Shown here: positions 1 through 6,460 of the stretch, piece by piece | How the letters are laid out: the number at the start of each line of letters is the position of its first letter | Numbering within the stretch: the first letter of the stretch is position 1 | Origin: JACTUC01 sp964477685 | GTDB lineage: Archaea; Thermoproteota; Methanomethylicia; Methanomethylicales; Methanomethylicaceae | Length of the DNA: 8,058 nucleotides | Assembly (NCBI GenBank): GCA_964477685.1 | Contig: CAYZHK010000066.1 | Coordinates: 1-8,058 of the forward strand | Reading direction: 5' to 3' | Made by a program: the position numbers and the translations under genes | The notes under the pieces: generated by a model | Databases searched by the model: none | What the model was told of the DNA's origin: nothing | What the model saw: the letters and a program-made list of their open reading frames with translations, nothing else

Positions 1-131
1 AGACACGTCCCTGGGGAAGGTTCCAGCTCAGCCCGGATCCCTACGGCGGCGAAGGCGAAGGGATCCTGGCGGGGAGGGGGGCGGTCGACCTCGCCACAGG
101 GAAGCCATTCCCGGCTAGGGGGAAGCCATAG
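1..131 (+). CDS. 3' end of an unidentified upstream gene (partial)
   Basis: The reading frame starting at base 3 is open from the window edge to a TAG at 129-131. It encodes about 42 residues rich in Gly and Pro, including DPYGGEGEGILAG and ending in PFPARGKP. The composition looks like protein from this genome (GGG, AGG and GCC codons). The frame stops just before hisG, with one base between TAG and ATG, so it is probably the first or an earlier gene of the same transcript. The hisG frame is also open through this stretch, but its translation (rich in Ser, Arg and Gly) looks less natural. I do not recognise the family, and too little of it is present to assign a function. No TATA box is seen in these 131 bases, which fits read-through from upstream. 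Confidence 0.45.
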   Translation, partial: TRPWGRFQLSPDPYGGEGEGILAGRGAVDLATGKPFPARGKP

Positions 132-132
132 G

Positions 133-759
133 ATGAAGGGCATGAGGATTGCCATACCGAACAAGGGGCGGCTGATGGAGCCGTCGGCGGAGCGGCTTGG
201 GTCGGCAGGGATACGCAGGATTGATGGCGACAGGGTCTACCTTTCCAACACCACGGCCGAGGGGATCCAGGTTCTCTCAGTAAGGGCCAACGACATACCC
301 ACCTATGTCTATCACGGGATTGCAGACCTAGGCATCACCGGAAGGGACATAGTCGCCGAGGGGGGCTTCGACGTCTATGATCTGGCGGACCTTGGGTTTG
401 GCGGGTGCGACCTCGTTGTTGCGGTGAAGAAGGAGAGCCCCTGGAGGAGGCCTGAAAACGTGGCCAGCAACAGCAGGGTGGCCACCGAATTCCCCAACCT
501 GACCCGGTCTTTTTTCAACGAGATGGCGGTTCAGGTGGAGGTCATTACCCTCAGGGGAGCGGTGGAGATCGCACCGATCCTCGGGCTCGCGGACGCAATA
601 ACGGACCTCACGGTCACCGGCGGGACCCTGGAGAGGAACGGGCTTAGGCCCATTGGCAAGGTTCTCTCTTCAACGGCTAGGCTGATATGCAATAAGGTCT
701 CATACAAGACCAGGTATGGCGAGATTGGAAGGCTTGTGGAGAGGCTGGGGTGCGCCTGA
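133..759 (+). CDS. hisG: ATP phosphoribosyltransferase, short form (HisG)
   Basis: HisG catalyses the first, committed step of histidine synthesis: ATP plus PRPP gives N1-(5-phosphoribosyl)-ATP, in the cytosol. The start MRIAIPNKGRL (from residue 4) is the family's N-terminal strand. DLGITGRD (65-72) and RVATEFPNL (115-123) are family blocks. D158 followed by TGGTLERNGL (162-171) is the PRPP-binding loop. The protein ends at 208 residues, right after the block SSTARLICNK (179-188), which is the length of the short form. The C-terminal ACT-like domain of about 80 residues, which binds histidine in the long form, is absent, and hisD starts at the stop codon. In known cases the short form needs HisZ, a HisRS paralogue, which is not in this window. 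AGGGGGA at 117-123 gives a 9-base spacing to the ATG at 133. An ATG at 142 would match the family N-terminus more tightly. Confidence 0.95.
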   Translation: MKGMRIAIPNKGRLMEPSAERLGSAGIRRIDGDRVYLSNTTAEGIQVLSVRANDIPTYVYHGIADLGITGRDIVAEGGFDVYDLADLGFGGCDLVVAVKKESPWRRPENVASNSRVATEFPNLTRSFFNEMAVQVEVITLRGAVEIAPILGLADAITDLTVTGGTLERNGLRPIGKVLSSTARLICNKVSYKTRYGEIGRLVERLGCA

Positions 760-2036
760 TGAGGGTTATTGATTTCGCTGAGTTTGGGCCGGAGGAGGGG
801 AGAGGTATGCCTCCGGAGGTGGTGGAGTCTGCCAATTCCATCATCTCTGGGGTAAGGACCGGCGGCGACCGAGCACTCCTTGGCTTCACCAAGAGGTTCG
901 ACGGGGTCGAGCTCCGAAGGAGCGATCTGGAGGTGAAGGAAAGTGAGATCGAGGCGGCGCTGGAAGGGATTGACAGGGGCCTGAGGGCGGCGCTGGAGAA
1001 TTCGGCCCGCCGCATCAGGGACTTCCAGAAGATCCAGATGCCCAAACCCCTCGCCCGCAGGATGGCGCCGGGGGTGATGGCGAGGGTAACCTATGACCCG
1101 ATCGAGTCCGCAGGGCTCTACGTCCCCGGCGGGAGGGCGGCCTACCCGTCCACCGTCCTGATGACCGCAGTCCCCGCAAAGGTTGCTGGAGTGGAAAGGG
1201 TCATCGTCTGCTCCCCGCCGGGGAAGGACGGGGGGATAGCGGGGGCGATACTGGCTGCCGCAAGGATAGCAGGAGTGGACAGGGTCTTCAGGGTAGGGGG
1301 AGCCCAGGCCATAGCCGCCATGGCATACGGCACCGAAACGATGCCCAAGGCGGAAAAAATCTTCGGCCCGGGCAACATCTATGTCACCGCAGCGAAGTTC
1401 GCAGTGAGCAGGGATGTCGCCGTAGACCTGCCTGCCGGGCCGAGCGATGTGCTCATCTATGCCGAAGGCTCAGGGGAGAGGATCAGCAGACTTGTTGTGG
1501 CGGACATGCTGGCCCAGTCCGAGCACGACCCCATGGCCAAGTCGATCCTCCTTACTCCCTCCAGGAAGCTTGCGCTCTCAGTCAGCCGCTTGATGGAGCC
1601 CGTCGAGGAGGGGGGGAATGGAGTTCTTGCCAAGAGCCTCGCGAATGGGGCCATAATACTGGTTAGGGACAGGGAAGAGGGGATAAAAGCTATCAACTCC
1701 ATAGCCCCAGAGCACCTGCAGCTGCTCTGCGGCGGAGGGGAGGAGATGCTCAGATCCGTGAGGAATGCGGGCGCCGTCTTCATCGGCGAATACTCACCTG
1801 TGGCCCTCGGGGACTACACGGCCGGCACCAACCACGTCCTGCCCACCATGGGCTGGGCCAAGAGGGCGTCGCCCCTCTCGGTCAGGGATTTTTTGAGGTC
1901 GCGGGAATCTCTTCGCTGCAGCAGGCGGGGCTTCAGGGCAATCGCAGGCGACGCATTGAAGCTGGCAGAGGCCGAAGGCCTGATGAGGCATGCGGGTTCC
2001 ATAAGGATAAGGCTTGAGGGTGATGATGGCAAATGA
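759..2036 (+). CDS. hisD: Histidinol dehydrogenase (HisD)
   Basis: HisD is the zinc enzyme of the last step, oxidising L-histidinol through histidinal to L-histidine with two NAD+. From the ATG at 759 the protein has 425 residues, the usual size. Visible blocks are AAYPSTVLMTAVPAKVAGV, the nucleotide-binding region around VGGAQAIAAMAYGTETMP, and FGPGNIYVTAAK followed by DLPAGPSDVLIYA. Expected zinc ligands are Q253 and H256 (in MLAQSEHDP), D352 (VALGDYTAGTNH) and H411 (near the C-terminus). The catalytic pair E318-H319 lies in APEHLQLL. All match E. coli HisD in spacing. The ATG at 759 overlaps the hisG stop as TGATG. A GTG at 750 in the same frame sits 5 bases after GGAGAGG (738-744) and could be the true start, adding three residues. 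The downstream junction with hisC is ATGA. Confidence 0.97.
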   Translation: MRVIDFAEFGPEEGRGMPPEVVESANSIISGVRTGGDRALLGFTKRFDGVELRRSDLEVKESEIEAALEGIDRGLRAALENSARRIRDFQKIQMPKPLARRMAPGVMARVTYDPIESAGLYVPGGRAAYPSTVLMTAVPAKVAGVERVIVCSPPGKDGGIAGAILAAARIAGVDRVFRVGGAQAIAAMAYGTETMPKAEKIFGPGNIYVTAAKFAVSRDVAVDLPAGPSDVLIYAEGSGERISRLVVADMLAQSEHDPMAKSILLTPSRKLALSVSRLMEPVEEGGNGVLAKSLANGAIILVRDREEGIKAINSIAPEHLQLLCGGGEEMLRSVRNAGAVFIGEYSPVALGDYTAGTNHVLPTMGWAKRASPLSVRDFLRSRESLRCSRRGFRAIAGDALKLAEAEGLMRHAGSIRIRLEGDDGK

Positions 2037-3130
2037 ATGTGGGCGATCTTGTAGATGGCGGGCTGAAGGAGCTGCTGGAAGCTGGCAGGGGCAGGGCTTT
2101 CTACGAGAAGTTGGCGGAGCCGGACACCGCCATGAGGATGAGTATGAACGAGAACATAGTGGTGGACAGGTCTTTCTCCAGCACCCTGCTCCAGGAGGCA
2201 GCAAAGGCAGTGGACATGCGGAGGTACCCCAAGGCCAAGGGGGGCTCGGCCCTCAAGGTCATATCCCAGGACCTGGGGCTTTGGGAGGACCAGGTGATCG
2301 TGGGGAATGGCTCCGACGAGCTCCTGGATCTGGTGGCAAAGGTATTTGTGGGGGGGGGCGAGGCGCTGGTGGTGGAGCCGACCTTCGAGATGTACAGGCT
2401 CTATGTGGGGCTCGCGAGGGGCACGGCCAAGCCGGTCCTCCTAAGGGAGGACTTCAGCCTCGAGCCGGAGGACGTGCTGGAGGCCATTGGGGACAGGACA
2501 AAGGTCATCTTCATCTGCTCCCCAAACAACCCCACCGGGAAGCAGTTCAGCCGGGAGGCGGTCCTTGAGATAGTCGAGGAGTCGGGGAAGCTCGTGGTCC
2601 TCGATGAGGCCTATGCGGATTTCGCGCCCCAGAGCCTGGTGAGGGAGGCGCCGAAGTATCCCAACCTGCTGGTCCTCAGGACTTTCTCCAAGGCATACGG
2701 CCTGGCGGGGCTGAGGATAGGCTACGGGGCCGGGGACAGCGAGATCATTGACTGGATGAGGGCTGCCCAGAGCCCCTTCAGCGTCAACTCCATCGCCCAG
2801 GAGACCTGCAGGCTGGTATTGGACAACAAGCGGATCTACACCAGCTTCATAATGAGGGTGATGGAGGAGAGGAAGTACCTGCTGGCGGAGCTCCAGATGG
2901 TCAATGGCGTTGTCCCCTACGACTCGGATGCCAACTTCGTCCTCTTCAGGCTCATAGGGGACGTGAAGTCGTCCGAAGCCCAGAAGAAGCTCCTGGCCGC
3001 AGGGATTGAGGTCAGGGACAGGGGCAATATGCCGCTGCTGGAGAACTGCCTCAGGGTGACGGTGGCGGATCGGGAGACCAATATGAAATTCATAGACGTG
3101 CTGCAAAAATCTCTGAGGGACACAAGATGA
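2033..3130 (+). CDS. hisC: Histidinol-phosphate aminotransferase (HisC)
   Basis: HisC is a PLP enzyme of fold type I that moves the amino group of glutamate to imidazole-acetol phosphate, giving histidinol phosphate. Its 365 residues are normal for the family. Landmarks in order are RRYPKAKGG (63-71), GNGSDELLDL (91-100), SPNNPTGK (163-170) for PLP contacts, LDEAYADF (190-197) with the PLP aspartate D191, and RTFSKAYGLAGLRIGYG (216-232). In the last block K220 is the Schiff-base lysine and R228 a phosphate ligand. NCLRVTV near the C-terminus holds the expected carboxylate-binding arginine. The start overlaps the hisD stop as ATGA, and GGTGAT (2019-2024) lies 8 bases upstream as ribosome site. 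A tract of nine Gs (2350-2358) encodes VGGG. Related aminotransferases look similar, but the his context settles the assignment. Confidence 0.95.
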   Translation: MNVGDLVDGGLKELLEAGRGRAFYEKLAEPDTAMRMSMNENIVVDRSFSSTLLQEAAKAVDMRRYPKAKGGSALKVISQDLGLWEDQVIVGNGSDELLDLVAKVFVGGGEALVVEPTFEMYRLYVGLARGTAKPVLLREDFSLEPEDVLEAIGDRTKVIFICSPNNPTGKQFSREAVLEIVEESGKLVVLDEAYADFAPQSLVREAPKYPNLLVLRTFSKAYGLAGLRIGYGAGDSEIIDWMRAAQSPFSVNSIAQETCRLVLDNKRIYTSFIMRVMEERKYLLAELQMVNGVVPYDSDANFVLFRLIGDVKSSEAQKKLLAAGIEVRDRGNMPLLENCLRVTVADRETNMKFIDVLQKSLRDTR

Positions 3131-3702
3131 CAAGGAAGGGCAAGGCGTTCAGAAGGACAAAGGAGGTGGAGATCGAGGTCACTGTCGACCTCGACGGGGA
3201 GGGCGAATATGCGGGGGCTTCCTCATCTGCGTTCATGGACCACATGATGAGGACCCTCTGCAAGCATGGGCGGATGGATGTTACGGTGCAGGCCAGGGGC
3301 GACCTCAGGCACCACATACTGGAGGATCTGGCGCTGACCCTTGGGAAGGCCATAGCCAGCGCCCTGGGGGACAAGTCAGGGATTGCCCGCTTCGGCTATG
3401 CCTATGTCCCCATGGACGATTCCCTCGCCCGTGCCGTGGTGGATCTGGGGGGGAGGGCGTACAGCAGGATCAGCCTGGGGCTCAGGGGGGAGACCATTGA
3501 GGACACGAAGGTGGAGGACCTTGTCCACTTCCTCGAGTCACTGGTCCAGTCGCTCCAGTTCAATCTCCACATCAGGGTGCTCTACGGCTCGAATGACCAC
3601 CACCGGGTTGAGGCGGCGGTCAAGGCACTTGCCCTCTCGCTCAGGATGGCGACTTCCCCGAGTGGCGCTGGTGGCGTACCCAGCGCCAAGGGTGAGCTAT
3701 GA
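3127..3702 (+). CDS. hisB: Imidazoleglycerol-phosphate dehydratase (HisB, monofunctional)
   Basis: HisB dehydrates IGP to imidazole-acetol phosphate using manganese ions bound by two His-rich motifs. At 191 residues it is the single-domain form, with no fused histidinol-phosphate phosphatase. DHMMRTLCKHG (38-48) gives H39 and H47. RHHILED (61-67) is the first metal motif, and NDHHRVEA (156-163) is the second, with K166 following. VPMDDSLARAVVDLGGR (94-110) is the usual mid-protein block, and the tail GGVPSAKGEL matches the family's C-terminal sequence. The stretch between GDL and HH is shorter than in bacterial enzymes, where several residues including Asp precede the His pair, but the ligands are kept. 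The start overlaps the hisC stop as ATGA, with GAGGGA (3115-3120) 6 bases upstream. Confidence 0.95.
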   Translation: MTRKGKAFRRTKEVEIEVTVDLDGEGEYAGASSSAFMDHMMRTLCKHGRMDVTVQARGDLRHHILEDLALTLGKAIASALGDKSGIARFGYAYVPMDDSLARAVVDLGGRAYSRISLGLRGETIEDTKVEDLVHFLESLVQSLQFNLHIRVLYGSNDHHRVEAAVKALALSLRMATSPSGAGGVPSAKGEL

Positions 3703-4331
3703 TGATGGCATTGGTCCTAGACCTCGGCCTCGGAAATCTGCTGAGCATACGCAGGGGGCTGGAGAGGGCCGGTGCCAAGGTGGACATCCGCGCCGCCGAT
3801 GGCAATTGGGGATCGCAACGGCTGACCCGAGTGGCATCGGCCGCCGATGCCATTGTCCTTCCGGGGGTTGGAGCCTTTGGCGACGGCATCGGTGCGCTGA
3901 AGGGATCTGACCAGCTGATGGACATCGTCAGGGGTGGGGAGAAGTGCCTCCTCGGCATATGCCTGGGGATGCAGCTCCTCTTCGATAGGGGCTTCGAGGG
4001 AGGCGAGCACAGAGGGCTGGGTCTCGTCAGGGGGGAGGTGGTCAGGCTGCCGCCGGGCATGAAGATACCGCACATGGGCTGGAACAGCGTCGAGAAGGTC
4101 AAGGATTCCCGCCTCATGGCCGGCATCGGGAGCGGCGAATTCTTCTACTTCGTCCATTCATACTACTGCGAGGCGGCCAGTGAGGCCGTGGTGGCAGAAT
4201 GCCAGTACGGGAGGAGGATCCCGGCCGTGGTGGAGTGGCGGAACATATTCGGGACGCAGTTCCACCCCGAGAAGAGCGCAGCGGCAGGGGTATCACTGCT
4301 GAGAAATTTCCTGGAGGCTGCCAGGGGATGA
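3699..4331 (+). CDS. hisH: Imidazole glycerol phosphate synthase, glutaminase subunit (HisH)
   Basis: HisH is the class I glutamine amidotransferase subunit that frees ammonia from glutamine and channels it into the HisF barrel. Its 210 residues fit the family. LPGVGAFGDG (54-63) forms the oxyanion-strand region, and GICLGMQLLFD (86-96) carries the nucleophile C88. HMGWNSV (125-131) and FVHSYY (151-156) are HisH-specific blocks. QFHPEKS (187-193) contains H189 and E191, completing the Cys-His-Glu triad. The gene begins with three successive ATG codons (3699, 3702, 3705). The first overlaps the hisB stop as ATGA, and GGTGA (3691-3695) sits 3, 6 or 9 bases before them, so the exact start is uncertain by one or two codons. 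Its partner hisF lies downstream, separated by hisA. Confidence 0.96.
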   Translation: MMMALVLDLGLGNLLSIRRGLERAGAKVDIRAADGNWGSQRLTRVASAADAIVLPGVGAFGDGIGALKGSDQLMDIVRGGEKCLLGICLGMQLLFDRGFEGGEHRGLGLVRGEVVRLPPGMKIPHMGWNSVEKVKDSRLMAGIGSGEFFYFVHSYYCEAASEAVVAECQYGRRIPAVVEWRNIFGTQFHPEKSAAAGVSLLRNFLEAARG

Positions 4332-5038
4332 AGGTGATACCCGCCGTAGACGTTTCGGGGGGGAAGTGCGTCAGGCTGGTCAGGGGCGAGCTCTCGGCGG
4401 CCAGGGTTTACTGCAACGACCCGGTGGAGGCTGCCAGGGGGTGGGCAGATCAGGGCGCCGAGATGCTCCACGTGATAGATCTGGACGCGGCAATTGGCAC
4501 AGGCAGCAATTCGGCGATTGTGGAAAAGATCATCTCCTCCATAGGCATCCCTGTCGAGGTGGGAGGGGGGATACGCACCATGGAAAAGGCCAGGGCCCTG
4601 GTGAATATGGGGGCAGAGAGGGTGATATTCGGGACCGCAGCCCTGGAGATGAAGCTGGTGAGGGAGGGGCTCCGGACTCTGGGACCCAGCCATGTGATGG
4701 CAGCGGTTGACCACATGGCCGGGCGGGTTGCGGTCAAGGGGTGGAAGGACATGACAGCCATTGACGCACTCGCCCTTGCCACGCGGCTGGAGGAGGAAGG
4801 GGTGAGACTGATGATGATGACCGCTGTGGACAGGGACGGAACGATGAAGGGCCCCAACCTGGGCTATTCCCTGAAGGCCGTGGAGGCCCTCAGGAGCGCC
4901 GTATACCTGGCGGGGGGCTTCAGCGCCCTGGGCGACATCACGCGGCTGAAGGGGACCAAGGTAGCCGGGGTGATAGTGGGAAAGGCCCTCTACGAGGGGA
5001 CCATTGACCTGCGGAAGGCCATGGAGGCGGTGAAATAA
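4328..5038 (+). CDS. hisA: ProFAR isomerase (HisA)
   Basis: HisA is a (beta/alpha)8 barrel that performs the Amadori rearrangement of ProFAR to PRFAR. The 236 residues show the two-fold repeated barrel of the HisA/HisF family. D8 in MKVIPAVDV is the general base. VGGGIRT (78-84) is the first phosphate-binding loop. D128 in AAVDHM is the general acid. TAVDRDGTMKGPN (165-177) is the HisA-type block after strand 6. AGGFSALGD (195-203) and VGKALYEG (217-224) form the second phosphate site. The frame is open further upstream, but the ATG at 4328 gives the exact family N-terminus and overlaps the hisH stop as ATGA. GGAGG (4313-4317) lies 10 bases before it. Confidence 0.96.
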   Translation: MKVIPAVDVSGGKCVRLVRGELSAARVYCNDPVEAARGWADQGAEMLHVIDLDAAIGTGSNSAIVEKIISSIGIPVEVGGGIRTMEKARALVNMGAERVIFGTAALEMKLVREGLRTLGPSHVMAAVDHMAGRVAVKGWKDMTAIDALALATRLEEEGVRLMMMTAVDRDGTMKGPNLGYSLKAVEALRSAVYLAGGFSALGDITRLKGTKVAGVIVGKALYEGTIDLRKAMEAVK

Positions 5039-5796
5039 TGCTCACCAAAAGGATAATCCCCTGCCTCGATGTGGACAAGGGGAGGGTGGTCAAGGGCATC
5101 CAGTTCAGGAACCTGAGGGATGCTGGGGATCCGGTCAGCCAGGCCCTTTCCTACGAGCAGCAGGGTGCGGACGAGATAGTATTCCTTGACATCACGGCCT
5201 CTTCGGAGCACCGCGAGACGGTGCTGGAGATGGTTAGGAAGACCGCCTATGAGCTCGCCATACCATTCACGGTGGGAGGCGGCATAAGGTCCTATGGAGA
5301 TGTCCGGAAGACGCTCATGGCAGGCGCGGACAAGGTATCGCTCAACACAGCGGCAGTGCTGGACCCGGGGGTGATCCGCGAAGGTGCCAGGATGTTCGGT
5401 AACCAGTGCATAGTCGTCGCCATTGACGCCAAGAGATGCGGCAAGGGGAAGTGGGAGGTCTTCATCTACGGCGGCAGGAAGGGGACCGGCAAGGATGCTG
5501 TGGAGTGGGCAAGGGAGGCCGAGGCCATGGGAGCCGGCGAGGTGCTGCTGACCAGCATGGACTATGACGGGTCAAAGGACGGCTATGACATTGAGCTGAC
5601 CAGGGCGGTGGGCGAGGCGGTCAACATACCCATCATTGCCTCAGGGGGGGCAGGGAGCCCGGAGCACATCTACAGGGCCCTGGCCGACGGCGGGGCAGAC
5701 GCTGCCCTGGCTGCGTCCATATTCCATTACGGTGAGTACACTGTCGGAGACGTGAAGAAATACCTGAGGGAGAGGGGAGTCAATGTCAGGCTCTGA
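5038..5796 (+). CDS. hisF: Imidazole glycerol phosphate synthase, cyclase subunit (HisF)
   Basis: HisF takes ammonia from HisH and PRFAR and makes IGP plus AICAR, the latter feeding purine synthesis. The 252-residue barrel starts MLTKRIIPCLDVDKGRVVKG, the family signature, with catalytic D11 and gate-region K19. FLDITAS (49-55), TVGGGIRS (78-85) and DKVSLNTAA (98-106), which includes K99, form the active-site face. D130 in VVAIDAKR is the second catalytic acid. LLTSMDYDGSKDGYD (170-184) is HisF-specific, and ASGGAGSPEH (201-210) with AALAASIFH (222-230) forms the second phosphate site. The start overlaps the hisA stop as TAATG, with GGTGA (5029-5033) 4 bases upstream. Its 3' end overlaps hisIE by 14 bases. 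Confidence 0.97.
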   Translation: MLTKRIIPCLDVDKGRVVKGIQFRNLRDAGDPVSQALSYEQQGADEIVFLDITASSEHRETVLEMVRKTAYELAIPFTVGGGIRSYGDVRKTLMAGADKVSLNTAAVLDPGVIREGARMFGNQCIVVAIDAKRCGKGKWEVFIYGGRKGTGKDAVEWAREAEAMGAGEVLLTSMDYDGSKDGYDIELTRAVGEAVNIPIIASGGAGSPEHIYRALADGGADAALAASIFHYGEYTVGDVKKYLRERGVNVRL

Positions 5797-6460
5797 AGAG
5801 CAGGGTTTCGCAGGAAGGGACGTCAAGAGGTTCTCCAAGGAAGAAGCCCAGGAGATAGTTTCAAGCCTTGATTTCAAGAAGCTGGACGGGATACTCCCGG
5901 CCGTGGTAATGGATGACGAGGGGCGGATCCTGATGCTTGCCTTCATGAATAAAGAGGCGCTGGAGAAGACGCTGGAGGAGGGCATGATGCACTACTGGTC
6001 TAGGTCCAAGGGGAGGCTGTGGCTCAAGGGCGAAGAGTCGGGGCATTTCCAGTATGTTCTGGGCGTCTATGCAGACTGTGATTTCGATACGCTTCTCTTC
6101 CGGGTGAAGCAGGTAGGGAATGCCTGCCATACCGGGGAGTACAGCTGCTTCCACAACGAGATAAGCCCATTCCGCGGAGGAGCTGAGATCCTATCCGAGA
6201 TTGAGGCAGTTATCGAGGACAGGATGCAGAGGCCGGTGGCGGGCTCCTACACCTCGAGTGTGCTGAGGAAGGGGATAAGGGAGGCGGCTAAGAAGGTGAG
6301 CGAGGAGGCGGCAGAGGTTTCGCTTGCGGCGGTGGCAGAGGACGAGGAGAGGACCGTATACGAGGCGGCCGACCTCATCTACCACCTCCTCCTGCTGTTG
6401 AGGATGAAGGGGACGTCCATGGGGGACGTCTACAGGGAGCTTGCCAAGAGGCGGCAGTAA
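5783..6460 (+). CDS. hisIE: Phosphoribosyl-AMP cyclohydrolase / phosphoribosyl-ATP pyrophosphohydrolase fusion (HisIE)
   Basis: This bifunctional enzyme performs steps 2 and 3: removal of pyrophosphate from PR-ATP (HisE part), then opening of the adenine ring of PR-AMP (HisI part). The HisI domain spans about residues 30-130. LAFMNKEAL (52-60) and HYWSRSKGRLW (70-80) are typical, DCDFD (98-102) is the metal-binding Asp cluster, and CHTG with C122 (C115, H116, C122) is the zinc site. The HisE domain spans about 135-225, with SYTSSVLRKGI (155-165), EEAAEV (174-179) and EAADLIYHLL (194-203), the metal-binding helices of the MazG-like fold. A charged leader of about 30 residues precedes HisI. It is the last gene of the operon. 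Its TAA is followed directly by the stop codon of the opposing kinase gene. Confidence 0.96.
   Translation: MSGSEEQGFAGRDVKRFSKEEAQEIVSSLDFKKLDGILPAVVMDDEGRILMLAFMNKEALEKTLEEGMMHYWSRSKGRLWLKGEESGHFQYVLGVYADCDFDTLLFRVKQVGNACHTGEYSCFHNEISPFRGGAEILSEIEAVIEDRMQRPVAGSYTSSVLRKGIREAAKKVSEEAAEVSLAAVAEDEERTVYEAADLIYHLLLLLRMKGTSMGDVYRELAKRRQ

Noticed and set aside
2020..2026. GTGATGA near the hisD end, resembling a C/D-box RNA C motif.
   Set aside because: No matching D, C' and D' boxes at proper spacing were seen. The sequence is explained by the Asp codons of HisD and the hisC ribosome site.
2014..2568. A 184-residue plus-strand frame overlapping the start of hisC.
   Set aside because: It is a Gly-rich low-complexity translation in the wrong frame, while the hisC frame carries all the aminotransferase motifs.
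2441..3133. Long open frames antisense to hisC and to other his genes.
   Set aside because: They mirror the codon bias of the real genes (GC-rich, few stop codons on the opposite strand), lack recognisable motifs, and lie wholly over confidently assigned genes.
4313..4440. A 15-base direct repeat, GGAGGCTGCCAGGGG, at 4313-4327 and 4426-4440.
   Set aside because: Both copies encode EAARG in real proteins (the HisH end and a HisA helix). Biased codon choice explains the match, and there is no sign of a mobile element or attachment site.
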